Below are positions 52,213 through 61,925 of a DNA stretch of 64,000 bases, in pieces. The stretch is from contig CAKMKJ010000014.1 of the NCBI GenBank assembly GCA_927443345.1, forward strand, positions 1 to 64,000, written 5' to 3'. The notes beneath the pieces were generated by a model. It was given only the letters and a program-made list of their open reading frames with translations. It was not told the DNA's origin and did not search any database. Source of the DNA: an uncultured Anaerolineaceae bacterium. GTDB taxonomy: Bacteria > Chloroflexota > Anaerolineae > Anaerolineales > Anaerolineaceae. Both the position numbers and the translations under genes were made by a program. Position 1 is the first letter of the stretch. Every line of letters starts with the position of its first letter.

Positions 52213-52545
52213 ATGTCACAACTGATGGATTTGCTGCGTGGACCTGCTTTAGGAGTGATTTCTATGATCATCTTGATGGCAGGCGTCCTCATCATCACTG
52301 CATTTGCGGCGCTGATTGCTCAAATGAGTCTCTTGTTCCGTCTTCGGCCCTGGAACACTTCCGAAAAGCGAAGTGAAACCGGGAAAGAAGGTTACCCGCA
52401 AGAATCCTATGAACAACGTTCCTCAGCTCGTGAAAACCAGCGGGCATCATCCCAAAGTCGCCAACGCTCACCACAGGTGGTGGTTGTCGAGCCAAATGCG
52501 AACGAGGTGATTGATGCAGTCTGGTGGGAAACAGTGAAGCAATAG
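52213..52545 (+). CDS. Small single-pass protein of the secretion cluster
   Basis: 110 residues from ATG 52213 (TTGGAGGTC upstream). A transmembrane helix (about 13-42) is followed by a highly charged Gln/Arg/Ser-rich tail and an ending VVEPNANEVIDAVWW. Unknown family. It lies directly before the ATPase gene and overlaps its possible longest start, so it is probably a membrane anchor or adaptor. Confidence 0.5.
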   Translation: MSQLMDLLRGPALGVISMIILMAGVLIITAFAALIAQMSLLFRLRPWNTSEKRSETGKEGYPQESYEQRSSARENQRASSQSRQRSPQVVVVEPNANEVIDAVWWETVKQ

Positions 52546-52652
52546 CAATCCAGGGCTTCTTTTGCGCAAGCAAAAGCGGCCTCACGAATTCACCAGCTGA
52601 TCTAGTTGGCGAATTGATGAGGCAGAACGCCAAGTACGGAGAAAAGAGAACG

Positions 52653-55600
52653 ATGATTATTGGAAAACTGACCGAAAAAATACCCTGGCTGAGAACGAAA
52701 GACTCTCTCTCCATTCCTAATGACCTGGAAGTGGAAGGCACAGAGCTACATTTCAACGACCGAAATGAGCTTGACTATCTGGTTTTTCGTGTCACAGAGC
52801 GGGAAGGTGCGCGGGAATACCAGGGATATCGGGCAGTCCGTCTGCTGCAATTGCGCTATATCTCGCTGGAAGCTCGCCGGGATGCCGGCTTGCTGCAGAA
52901 GATGCGCACGGTCTTACGCGGTTTATATGGCGCTCAAGTTGATCTAGTATATCTGGCTGCTGGTGTTTTTAAGAATCCAAATATTGGGATCGTTCAATGT
53001 TATGGGGTAGCTGCATTTGCTCCAAAGAAAGAAGAAGCCATCCAGCACTCTTTACGGGATCTTTCAGCTTTACGTGCAGGATTGGTCGGTGCTTACCGTC
53101 AGATCCGCCTGGAGCCGCTTTCGACTGAAGTGGCTCAATGGTTGGCGCGTTCGTTGGAGCAGATGCCTTATGCCATTGTGGCTGTTGGGCATCCGGATCC
53201 ACGCGAAAACGCTCGTGGTGGTGATTCTTCGATGCGGGATCCATTGTTGTCCGGTAGTCAGGGTGCTCAACAATATTCCATTCAACAGAATGAACTGCTC
53301 TTTCGCGGTATGAGCAGCCTGGAAGAAGAATTCCTGTTGATGCTGCTTACCAATCATGTTCGTTTGGAAGATATTACGCGCATGTTGGCTGGTATGTTGG
53401 AAGATACATCCGTTTACGCTTCCCGTCAGTTGGGAACTCGGGCAGCCTCCTTCGGGATCAGCCTACCAGCGATTCTGACCGGTGGGCTGGCAGAAAACGC
53501 TTCCCAATCTTATGGCACAAACCATTCGAGTGGCGTTACTCACGGAGAAGCTGCTACCGATGGCGTGGCGGACAGTCAAGGCCAGGCCCATACGGTCGGG
53601 CATGCCAGTACGAGCGGTTGGGCGCACACGGTCGGAGTCTCTGAGACAGACACGGTTGGTTCATCTTCCACGGTTGGAACGGCAGTCAGTCAGGGGACAG
53701 CTCATACAGAAGGCTCAGCTGTAACAGACGGATCATCGCACTCCGATTCCTCTGGCGTGGCGAACTCACATACCGACAGCTCTTCCTACGGTGTTAACGG
53801 CGGCGTAGGCGGGAGTGTTGCTCCGGCTGGTGTAGGGGTGTCCGCCAATGTCGGCGGTAGCGCCAACTGGGGTACGGCTGATGGTGTGGTTAACAGCAGT
53901 GGTTCATCTGACTCGAGTATGCATTCGGCAACCTCAAGTCAATCGGATACCGTTTCTCAAAGCACTACCCAAAGCCAATCCAACACAAATTCTCAAAGCC
54001 ACTCGTCGACCCAATCGGAGGCCTGGACGACCTCAGGCTCTGAGACTGATTCTGTAGCGGATACCAACAGCACCTCTACCACCCAGAGCCATGCGGACAC
54101 AAAAAGCACAGCCCGCTCCGTGGCGGATGGGGTCAGTTTGGGACAAAGTATTGGGCGCGGAATTAGCGCTGGCATGAGCGTGGGAGTTGCGCCATCCTTT
54201 TCCCTTTCCAACGCCTACCAATGGCAGGATGATCCTTATATCCTCCTTACCGATATCATGCGCACCCAACGCAAGTTGTTGGACATTGCCAGTCGGGAAG
54301 GCGCTTTTTATACAGATCTATATGCATTGGCTCGCAGCGAACAGGGTGTACACGCCTTGATGGGACTCATCCCAGAAGCCTTTCATGGAACGGAAGACGT
54401 GGTGGCAGGTGTACAAACACGTGCGTTAACAGATCCCGAACAGGCTTACATCGGCCTGCATGCCCGGGCTTTCACTCCATCCACCCGAATTGAGAATATT
54501 CCCGAAGCTATGAGTGGGTATGCTGATTCGACTCTTCTGACCATGTTGCAGGTAGCGGCTTACACCGCTCCGGGAATGTTCGAGCAGGGGTCGGCACTCA
54601 CCACCCAGGAAGAAACGCCAGCATTTGCGTTCTATCCGGATATCCCGGGGAATATTACCCTGGCCAGGCAGTGGTCGAGCGAAACGGGTCTCCTAACGGA
54701 TACATTTTTGAAGCTAGTTCCTGACCGTCATTTTCACACAGCCTTTGTTGGGGATACCGGTTTTGGAAAATCCATCGCTGCTGAGCGCCTGGCTTATGAA
54801 ACTACCCGCTTCTGGCATTATCGCACTATCGTATTGGACTTTGGACAGGGTTGGCGTAAGGCTATGAACTGGCCAGGGGTTGGTCAGAAGGGTTCAGAAG
54901 ACGGTTTAGGTCATGTTGATATCCGTCAGCTCTATCCTGGTTCTCCTCGTCCACTGCGTTGGAATATTCTGCAAGTGCCGCGCCGTATTGATCCGGGTCG
55001 TTACCGCAGCATGGTCGCTGAGCTCTTTGCCAACGCCGGCAGATTGGGAGCCAGGCAGTTGGGTTTCATGCGCCGCGCACTGACCGAATTGTATTTTGAA
55101 GCGGGAGTCCTGACTGGTGATCCCAAGCTGCAGAATGGTCCCTTGGGACATCTCCAGGATGATCGGGAGGTGCAGCTAATTCAGAATGTACGTCAGAGCT
55201 CCGGTGAAAACCTGAATGAACCTCATCCTGGGACATTGTTAGAATGCCTTTCTCCTTCAGAACTACAAGTCCTGGCAGTCTACCGCAGTCGTAAACTGGA
55301 TGTTTCCAAATGGGTAGACCGTCTTCGAACCTACAAAGAGAAATTAGAACGTGACCAGGTCAGTCGTACAAGTCTGGAAGGCGTCCTCTTGCGACTAGAG
55401 CAGTTTTCCGAAGGTCATATGGCTCGCCAATATGGACCCTCAGCCAGTGGAATCGGCGTGGAAGACCTGGGATTGATGGGCAGCCCTGAAAATCCATGGG
55501 GTATCACTGTCATTGAAGGTGGCGCTGAAATGGACGAATACTCCAAAGCGGCATTACTTTCTTTGTTGGCCAGCATCCTGTACTCGGACGCAGTCGCTCG

Positions 55601-56141
55601 CCGGCGCGAAATGTTGGGTGGCAAACACTTCCCGCCCATGCAGATCTTTTTTGAGGAAGCCAATAAAGTTCTGACTGGGGTCTCAGGTGGTGCTGCTTCC
55701 GACCAAGGTTCAGGAGAATCGAGCAATCCGGTCAGCCATCTCTTTCAAACGATGTGGCGGGATGGACGAAAGTACAGCATTTTCCTGCATTTGATGGCTC
55801 AAACCGTGAGCGAGCTGCCCTCGGGCATCCTTTCTTCGTGCGCGAATGTCTTTGTGTTTCAGACCAAAGACCCCAAAGATCGTGACTTAATCCTGCCACA
55901 TTTGGGACGCTCCGAAAAAGGTCTGGTCAACACCGAATACAAACGCTACCTGGCGCGCATTCCACGCACTTATGCAATTGCCAAGTTAGGATACAGCGAT
56001 GATGTATTCTGGCTGGAACCGGTGCTGGTGCGCCCTCTAATCATTCGCTGTAATGAACCCTCTGATCTTGAGATTACCCAAGAATTGGGTGCTGTTTCCC
56101 TGGAACGGACAGCATCCGACATCCTGGCCTCTAATCCATAA
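52653..56141 (+). CDS. VirB4/TraC-like ATPase with Ser-rich insertion
   Basis: 1162 residues from ATG 52653 (ACGGAGAAAAGAG upstream; the exact start is uncertain and may be earlier). The N-terminal domain (1-280) is followed by an extraordinary low-complexity tract (about 285-505) of Ser, Thr, Gly, His, Gln and Asp, then a conserved linker and a P-loop ATPase: Walker A GDTGFGKS at 700-707, Walker B MQIFFEEANK near 998, and a late QTKDPKDRDL segment. VirB4-type ATPases power conjugation and type IV secretion. The tract inserted in a cytosolic motor is unusual. Confidence 0.7.
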   Translation: MIIGKLTEKIPWLRTKDSLSIPNDLEVEGTELHFNDRNELDYLVFRVTEREGAREYQGYRAVRLLQLRYISLEARRDAGLLQKMRTVLRGLYGAQVDLVYLAAGVFKNPNIGIVQCYGVAAFAPKKEEAIQHSLRDLSALRAGLVGAYRQIRLEPLSTEVAQWLARSLEQMPYAIVAVGHPDPRENARGGDSSMRDPLLSGSQGAQQYSIQQNELLFRGMSSLEEEFLLMLLTNHVRLEDITRMLAGMLEDTSVYASRQLGTRAASFGISLPAILTGGLAENASQSYGTNHSSGVTHGEAATDGVADSQGQAHTVGHASTSGWAHTVGVSETDTVGSSSTVGTAVSQGTAHTEGSAVTDGSSHSDSSGVANSHTDSSSYGVNGGVGGSVAPAGVGVSANVGGSANWGTADGVVNSSGSSDSSMHSATSSQSDTVSQSTTQSQSNTNSQSHSSTQSEAWTTSGSETDSVADTNSTSTTQSHADTKSTARSVADGVSLGQSIGRGISAGMSVGVAPSFSLSNAYQWQDDPYILLTDIMRTQRKLLDIASREGAFYTDLYALARSEQGVHALMGLIPEAFHGTEDVVAGVQTRALTDPEQAYIGLHARAFTPSTRIENIPEAMSGYADSTLLTMLQVAAYTAPGMFEQGSALTTQEETPAFAFYPDIPGNITLARQWSSETGLLTDTFLKLVPDRHFHTAFVGDTGFGKSIAAERLAYETTRFWHYRTIVLDFGQGWRKAMNWPGVGQKGSEDGLGHVDIRQLYPGSPRPLRWNILQVPRRIDPGRYRSMVAELFANAGRLGARQLGFMRRALTELYFEAGVLTGDPKLQNGPLGHLQDDREVQLIQNVRQSSGENLNEPHPGTLLECLSPSELQVLAVYRSRKLDVSKWVDRLRTYKEKLERDQVSRTSLEGVLLRLEQFSEGHMARQYGPSASGIGVEDLGLMGSPENPWGITVIEGGAEMDEYSKAALLSLLASILYSDAVARRREMLGGKHFPPMQIFFEEANKVLTGVSGGAASDQGSGESSNPVSHLFQTMWRDGRKYSIFLHLMAQTVSELPSGILSSCANVFVFQTKDPKDRDLILPHLGRSEKGLVNTEYKRYLARIPRTYAIAKLGYSDDVFWLEPVLVRPLIIRCNEPSDLEITQELGAVSLERTASDILASNP

Positions 56142-56173
56142 TCTATTAATTTCGAAAAGGAGAATTATCATAC

Positions 56174-57079
56174 ATGCAAAGCAAAAAACGTTCCCCCATC
56201 GCCGCCATTGTGCTGGCAGTTGTCATCGGTCTTCTCGTGATCGCTCTGTTGAACGGTGTTATTCGCCCAACCCAAGTAGTGGTCGCAAAAGTCGCCATCG
56301 CGCCTGGCACTCTTTTGACCGATCAACTGGTCGAACTGCGTACCATTCCGATGGGAGCTAAACCGGCGGATGCCATCGCTAAGATAGAAGAAGTGAATGG
56401 CAAAATGTTGGCGGTAGGCCGCGCTCCGGGTGACCTGATTGTTACCTCTGTTTTAGGTGAGATCGCCGGCGCAGGCATTCCTGCTGAATTACCGGAAGGT
56501 CACGTAGCCCTGGCGATCCATGTCGACCTGGCCAGTGGCGTGGCGGGACTGCTCCGCCCTGGACAGACTGTGACCGTAATCGGTATGATTTCCCCCGATA
56601 TTCTGAAAACGAGCAACGCCAGCGTATTTACGGCTCCGATTTCGGAATTTACCTCACCGATCGTTTCCCTCACTCCGGGTGCAGCCGCAACACCTACCCC
56701 AACCCCCACACCTGCTCCGCCTTCTTCTCCTCTGGCTCGACTGGTCATTACCGGCGTGCGTGTTTTGATGGTTCCGCAATCTTTCCGCTATGAAGAGATT
56801 CCAGCGGGTGCCAGTGAAGAAGAGCTGTTTTCTTCGGCACGCACCAGCGTGTCCGCCCAGGAGGGCAGTGTCATCGTTCTGGATGTTCCCACCGGGCTGG
56901 TAGAAGTGACGCCAGGATTCAAGGTTGATCCGGCGACCTTGCTGGCGACTCTAGACCAATACGGCATCATCCATCTGGCTTTGGAACCAACCTCAGGATT
57001 GGAATTGGATGTGGCGGATGTGATCACCCTCAATCTGGGTGAACTTTATAACGAGATGAATGAATATCGAAAGAAATAG
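56174..57079 (+). CDS. cpaB: CpaB/RcpC-like SAF-domain pilus assembly protein
   Basis: 301 residues: N-terminal helix (about 10-29), SAF-type domain (about 34-95; KVAIAPGTLLTDQLVE), the RcpC region (HVALAIHVDLASG, LLRPGQTVTVIG), a Pro/Thr linker and a beta-rich end. In Tad systems CpaB/RcpC lines the outer channel. GGAG lies upstream of the ATG. It is the first of three Tad genes following the VirB4-like ATPase. Confidence 0.8.
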   Translation: MQSKKRSPIAAIVLAVVIGLLVIALLNGVIRPTQVVVAKVAIAPGTLLTDQLVELRTIPMGAKPADAIAKIEEVNGKMLAVGRAPGDLIVTSVLGEIAGAGIPAELPEGHVALAIHVDLASGVAGLLRPGQTVTVIGMISPDILKTSNASVFTAPISEFTSPIVSLTPGAAATPTPTPTPAPPSSPLARLVITGVRVLMVPQSFRYEEIPAGASEEELFSSARTSVSAQEGSVIVLDVPTGLVEVTPGFKVDPATLLATLDQYGIIHLALEPTSGLELDVADVITLNLGELYNEMNEYRKK

Positions 57080-57085
57080 GCCAAA

Positions 57086-58399
57086 ATGAGCGACAACGCT
57101 TACCAAACCAATAAAATCACGGTGATGTTAGCCGGGGCAGGCCATGACGTCGTCTACTATCAGATGCAGCAGCCGATCCTGACAGACCAACGCTTCATGA
57201 TCTCGGGTCATGCAGCTCAGTGGTCTATGTTTGAAACCAACCTGAATAACTTACGACCAGACCTGGTAATTGTCCAGGCGGATATTGCTCCAGATCCCGA
57301 CACACTGATCCGTACTCTCCAGAAAATTTCAGCCTGGCGAGGGGTTGCAATTGTGGTTCTCCCTTTACCGCAGAAGGATTTTCAGGGAGCTTTCGCTAAG
57401 ATAGATACCGTCCGTGGGGTCTTTGTAGCCCCTGTCAATTGGAACGAGGTTATTCAGGCTGCCTATGGGGCAGCGATGACTGCCCGTGCCAGTCTTAGCC
57501 AGGCTGCCCCCATGCAACAAGGAGTATCCGGTTATTCTCCCAGTGGGGCTTCTGCTTATATCACTGGGACCAAGCGGATTGCTGTGCTCTCCCATGCTGG
57601 TGGTTCTGGCTGTTCCACCATTGCAGAAAATCTGGCGTATGAATTATCAGTCCGGCTCAGCGTGAAGACCTTGCTAGTCTCAATGGGATTGCCGCCTTCA
57701 GCTGCACCCCACTTAGGACTACGCTATGTGCCGAACCTTACCGAATACTTTGACCGTCCCGGTAAGGCTGCCTTTCAGGCTGCGATCCAGCGCAAGGAAA
57801 ATCTGGAGGTTTTGCTTGCGCCTGAATCTTCCCTTGAACACATGCATATTCTGGAAAGCTCTAATAAAGGTACTGGAGAAGGAACGATCAATGGAATGTT
57901 GATAGATTCTGAAGACGGACGTTACGCAGCCATCGTGATGGATGTGCCAACAACCGAGGATTTGTGGATGATGCATTCAATCATCTTCGCAAATTATGCC
58001 CTGATTGTCACCCGTCCTACACTAGCTGACCTGACTGCTATTCGCCATACCCTAACGTTGTTACTGACTGGCTTAAAGAGTGAAAAACGACTAGCCAGAG
58101 ATTCAATTTACTTGGTTTTGAACCAGACCTCCGAGCGTAGCAGTTTCACCCCTCGGATCTTTCAGGAAGAACTTTCCAAATCTCTGGGTTGGGCTCCGCC
58201 TATCGCCGCAATCGTCCCCTTTGATCCGGGCGTCTCGCAGGCGCAAGATGATGGAATTCTGCCAGTGACCCGTGGAGATGAGTTTTCCAAAGGCATTCGC
58301 GCTATCGTTAACACCTTGTTTCCCATGGTGGATAACAATCTAGATCGTACCGATGGGAAAAAGGGTATTCTGCGATTACCAAAGATACGCTTCACTTGA
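57086..58399 (+). CDS. cpaE: CpaE/TadZ-like pilus localisation ATPase
   Basis: 437 residues: an N-terminal receiver-like domain without clear phosphoacceptor (about 10-135), then a MinD/ParA-type domain whose P-loop reads HAGGSGCST, lacking the usual Lys. Such atypical Walker A loops are known in TadZ/CpaE proteins that mark the pilus site. It lies 6 nt after cpaB and before cpaF. Conserved MDVP at the Walker B place. Confidence 0.75.
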   Translation: MSDNAYQTNKITVMLAGAGHDVVYYQMQQPILTDQRFMISGHAAQWSMFETNLNNLRPDLVIVQADIAPDPDTLIRTLQKISAWRGVAIVVLPLPQKDFQGAFAKIDTVRGVFVAPVNWNEVIQAAYGAAMTARASLSQAAPMQQGVSGYSPSGASAYITGTKRIAVLSHAGGSGCSTIAENLAYELSVRLSVKTLLVSMGLPPSAAPHLGLRYVPNLTEYFDRPGKAAFQAAIQRKENLEVLLAPESSLEHMHILESSNKGTGEGTINGMLIDSEDGRYAAIVMDVPTTEDLWMMHSIIFANYALIVTRPTLADLTAIRHTLTLLLTGLKSEKRLARDSIYLVLNQTSERSSFTPRIFQEELSKSLGWAPPIAAIVPFDPGVSQAQDDGILPVTRGDEFSKGIRAIVNTLFPMVDNNLDRTDGKKGILRLPKIRFT

Positions 58400-58442
58400 G
58401 CATCTTTTGAGACAGAGAGTTTCTAAAAATTGGAGGAGTGAC

Positions 58443-59726
58443 ATGCCTGGGATTTTGGGTTTGTACGACACAGCCACTAATGTAAATAACCTGGATGAAA
58501 CCACCCGATCCGAGGTGTTCAATGAAGTGATCGATCAGATCAATCACGAGTTTCCCTCTACCGTGTTGCAAGGTCCGAGTGATGCCGACCGGCAACGCAT
58601 CCGGGAGCGGGTTGAGGCACAAATTTCTGCTGCTTTACGCAAGCGCAACTGTCGTCCAGGTGTACAACTGGAAGGCGCAATCGCGGAAGAACTCACCCGA
58701 CGCATTCTAGGATTGGGTTTCCTGGATTTACTTTTGCCGCCGGCGCGTACGGATATCTCGGAAATCACAATTTATTCGAGCGGGTTACTGCAAATCATGC
58801 TCAAAGGTTCTGTGCGTTGGGAATCAATTGACCTGCATCCTGGGGCGGGTGAGATCTGGCGGGTGCTGGATCGTCTGATCGGACCGCAAAACAAGACGCT
58901 GAACGAAACCAACCCCAGTATTAATGCAAAGCTGCCGGCAACGTTGCACAATCCGGGTGGGGGGCGCATCAAAGCCCTCCACCCTGTAATTGCTCCTCCA
59001 GGTCGCAACCCATCTATCAATATTCGCCTGTATGAGCAAAAACCGGTCAAACCAGATTGGTTATTGGAGCGTGGAATGATGAGTTCCGAGATGATGGATC
59101 TTCTTCGCAAGGCGATGGAAGGTGGAAAGAGAATTTTGATCTCAGGTGGAACCCGTACCGGGAAAACTACGTTGCTAAGCGCCCTATGTAATTTTTTGCC
59201 ATCGATCTGGCGCATTGTGAAGATCGAAGATCCGGAGGAAATTTGGGTAGACCGCCCCACGGTACAGACTGTCGAAGCCCGACCGCAAGCAGTTGGTACG
59301 GATGTTCGCCCTTACACTTTGGCGGACGGGGTGGATGATGCCATGCGTATGTCCCCAGACTACCTGGTGATCGGTGAGGTTCGTGATGGTATAGCAGCCA
59401 TGAGTTTGTTTCGGGCTTTGATGACGGGGCACAGCGGAGCTTGCACCTTTCACGCAGACAGTCCGCGTGAAGCTGCTCGCCGCCTAGCCACTGTCATGGG
59501 TGCGGATGCTGGAGTAAAACCGCATGAAGCCAATCAAATGATTTCCGACGCGGTGGATTTGTTGGTACAGATAGGCATCCGGCACGAGGTCCGGCGAGTG
59601 ACTGCGATTTCAAATATTGCCAAGGATCTGAAAAACGGCGATGTGTTCTTCGAACCGATTTATCGGTACATTGAAGAATCGTCTGCGAAAGAACCAAGGT
59701 GGGAGCAAGTAAATTTGCCTGTTTGA
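58443..59726 (+). CDS. tadA: CpaF/TadA-family secretion ATPase
   Basis: 427 residues from ATG 58443 (TTGGAGGAGTGAC upstream). N-terminal helical domain, then the ATPase: Walker A GGTRTGKTT (usual GGTGSGKTT with Arg), EDPEEIW Asp box, Walker B YLVIGEVRD and the His box TGHSGACTFHAD. It powers Tad/Flp pilus assembly or a related secretion system. Its coding style (GC-rich) ends abruptly at 59726, where an AT-rich block with toxin-antitoxin genes begins. Confidence 0.85.
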   Translation: MPGILGLYDTATNVNNLDETTRSEVFNEVIDQINHEFPSTVLQGPSDADRQRIRERVEAQISAALRKRNCRPGVQLEGAIAEELTRRILGLGFLDLLLPPARTDISEITIYSSGLLQIMLKGSVRWESIDLHPGAGEIWRVLDRLIGPQNKTLNETNPSINAKLPATLHNPGGGRIKALHPVIAPPGRNPSINIRLYEQKPVKPDWLLERGMMSSEMMDLLRKAMEGGKRILISGGTRTGKTTLLSALCNFLPSIWRIVKIEDPEEIWVDRPTVQTVEARPQAVGTDVRPYTLADGVDDAMRMSPDYLVIGEVRDGIAAMSLFRALMTGHSGACTFHADSPREAARRLATVMGADAGVKPHEANQMISDAVDLLVQIGIRHEVRRVTAISNIAKDLKNGDVFFEPIYRYIEESSAKEPRWEQVNLPV

Positions 59727-59920
59727 ATATTTCCTGGCTATATTCTTTTATAGATTTTCAGGTTTATTAAAATAGTGTTTTGGAAATCAATCACCTTTAA
59801 GTCTATCAATTTTTCATTGAGCCGAGTTATTCTTTATCTGATATACTGATATAAATTTCGTAATTCGTCACTAAATGGCTAAAAGTGACGAATTACGAAA
59901 ATTCAATAACTGGTGGCGCA
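59727..59920 (+). promoter_or_regulatory. AbiE promoter region with 17-bp inverted repeat
   Basis: TTTCGTAATTCGTCACT (59856-59872) and AGTGACGAATTACGAAA (59884-59900) are perfect inverted copies 11 bp apart, just before the AbiEi start. -10-like TATACT and TATAAA lie just upstream. AbiEi antitoxins repress their own promoters by binding such repeats. Confidence 0.7.
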
Positions 59921-60712
59921 ATGAAAACAAATATGTCGACTTTAGCAATCCCAGAATTGAAGATGAAATTCTCTAACCGGGGATCTGTGCGCAAAGTTGA
60001 GTTATGGAATTTCTATCATTTACAAAATTCCGATTTGACCGAGCAGGCATTCCGGCGAATTTTGTATTCTTTGGAAAAAGAAAGACTCATTACCCCGATA
60101 GGTGCAGGAATCTATGTGCTGTTAAATCCATTTCTCGCATCTAATAAAAAGAAATTTGTTCCCAGTCTTTCCCCAACTGCTCAGCAATTAAGCTTAGACG
60201 TAAGAAAGAATTTTCCTTATACCCAGTATCTAATATGGGAAACCGGAGCTCTTCATGAATTCATGACTCATCAACCAAGCCAGAGCCAAATCATCTTGGA
60301 AATTGAAAAAGAAGCTACCGAATCCGTTTTCAACAAGTTGAAAGAACAATCATCTGGAAATATTTTTCTAGAACCTGACAGAGTGACCTATGAGCGCTAC
60401 ATCATTGATGCCCCTGAAAGTATTCTGCTCCTTCAATTGGTCACACAATCTCCCAAGATGAAAACGAAAGGCGTAGTCTCTGCCCGGTTAGAGAAAATCC
60501 TTGTGGATATTTTTTCGGATGAGGATCGATTCTTTACCTTTCATGGACAGGAAATGATAAATATCTTTGAAAATGCATTCTCCATGTATTGGATAAATAC
60601 GAAAACTTTATTCCGTTACGCTGGAAGGCGGAAAGTAGTAGAAAGATTGAAAAATTTCATTAATACCCGGACACAGATCGAATTATCAACGCTTTTGGAG
60701 AATATTGAATGA
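59921..60712 (+). CDS. AbiEi-like antitoxin (DUF6577 type)
   Basis: 263 residues from ATG 59921 (GGTGGCG upstream), past the inverted repeat. N-terminal winged helix (about 15-55; RRILYSLEKERLITPIGAGIYVL) and a C-terminal region typical of AbiEi/DUF6577 (YTQYLIWETGALHEFM). In type IV systems AbiEi represses the operon and counters the nucleotidyltransferase toxin without direct binding. It overlaps the toxin gene by 4 nt. Confidence 0.75.
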   Translation: MKTNMSTLAIPELKMKFSNRGSVRKVELWNFYHLQNSDLTEQAFRRILYSLEKERLITPIGAGIYVLLNPFLASNKKKFVPSLSPTAQQLSLDVRKNFPYTQYLIWETGALHEFMTHQPSQSQIILEIEKEATESVFNKLKEQSSGNIFLEPDRVTYERYIIDAPESILLLQLVTQSPKMKTKGVVSARLEKILVDIFSDEDRFFTFHGQEMINIFENAFSMYWINTKTLFRYAGRRKVVERLKNFINTRTQIELSTLLENIE

Positions 60713-61761
60713 TTTCTACTCAATCGCGCACCAAAGAATGGATTATGGGAGTCCGAGAGGTGTCTCCAGGAAAAGATCCAATTTTGATTGAAAAAATGAT
60801 CATGGCATTAACCCTGGTTGAAAATCTGAAGAAAGCAGGATTGGATTTTATTTTCAAGGGAGGTACTTCTTTACTTTTATTGTTGGAGTCACCTCTACGG
60901 TTCTCGATTGATATTGATATCGTCCTGCCAGACACGACAAATCTTGACGAGTGCTTCGTGGACGTATTACGGCAGGGCATATTTGCACGCATAGAGGAAA
61001 GTAAGCGTTCCGGGCAGTTGCCCAAGCAACATTTCAAATTCTTTTTTCAAAGTGTAATTGAAGAGAAAGAGAGTCATATTTTACTGGATATTCTCATTGA
61101 GAAAAGCCCATACCCAATTCTGCATTCTATTGAGATCCAATCAACGTTAATTGCATTGGATGGGCAAGCGACAAAAGTTGTTTGTCCATCGAAAGAGTGT
61201 CTACTAGGCGATAAATTGACAGCTTACGCTCCGCATACAACCGGGATCCCATATGGAAAAGGTAAAGAACTTGAAATGGCTAAACAATTATTTGACGTAG
61301 CCGCGCTTTTCGATGTGTGTGATGACATAAGGATGGTTAGAACTACTTTTCAAAAAATTGCTCCCCAAGAATTGGCTTATCGTGGAATGAAAGATTTAAC
61401 CTCTAATGATGTTTTATGGGATGCTTTTCATACGTCTGTGTTCATCGGTACCCGGGGTGCAGCGTCCGACAAAGAATATGCAGAACTTGTTGACGGTTTT
61501 AGGAAAATGGCTGGTTTTGTGTATTCCGGGTTCTTTTCACTTGATTCGGCTATTCTTTGTGCCTCTAAAGCAGCATATCTCACAGCGTTGATTTTGGGAA
61601 ATATTGAAACGGTTGACCGAATTGAAAAGAACTTTGACATTTCAGTCTGGACAATAACCAATCAGGATTACAACAAATTGAACAAGCTTAAGAAAACAAG
61701 TCCGGAAGCATTTTATTATTTTTTTCGGGCACTCACCTTACTTGGGTTGAATGAAATCTAA
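60709..61761 (+). CDS. AbiEii-family nucleotidyltransferase toxin
   Basis: 350 residues. The nucleotidyltransferase signature is intact: KGGTSLLLL (about 50-58) and FSIDIDIVLP with the catalytic Asp pair. Later LLGDKLTAYAP matches the family's motif III region (GDKL). AbiEii enzymes transfer nucleotides to tRNA or other targets, halting growth during phage infection. Translation is coupled to the antitoxin gene by an ATGA overlap. Confidence 0.8.
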   Translation: MISTQSRTKEWIMGVREVSPGKDPILIEKMIMALTLVENLKKAGLDFIFKGGTSLLLLLESPLRFSIDIDIVLPDTTNLDECFVDVLRQGIFARIEESKRSGQLPKQHFKFFFQSVIEEKESHILLDILIEKSPYPILHSIEIQSTLIALDGQATKVVCPSKECLLGDKLTAYAPHTTGIPYGKGKELEMAKQLFDVAALFDVCDDIRMVRTTFQKIAPQELAYRGMKDLTSNDVLWDAFHTSVFIGTRGAASDKEYAELVDGFRKMAGFVYSGFFSLDSAILCASKAAYLTALILGNIETVDRIEKNFDISVWTITNQDYNKLNKLKKTSPEAFYYFFRALTLLGLNEI

Positions 61762-61873
61762 GCCATACCAAGTTCTGAGAGTTACTATTAAAAGAATCAC
61801 CTTTGATCGAGGGTCAGAAAAGTCTTTTCCTTCATACACCATTGACCACTTCAACCAAATCTTCTGAAGATAT

Positions 61874-61925
61874 TGTTTTACAATCAGACTCATTTTAACT
61901 ATAATTTGAGTATGGTTGTAAAACA
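61874..61925 (+). promoter_or_regulatory. Operator dyad over the solo AbiEi start
   Basis: TGTTTTACAA (61874-61883) and ACTCA (61888-61892) are mirrored by TGAGT (61907-61911) and TTGTAAAACA (61916-61925). Between them lies a -10 TATAAT (61899-61904), only 8 nt before the ATG at 61912, so the transcript would be nearly leaderless. Confidence 0.6.
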
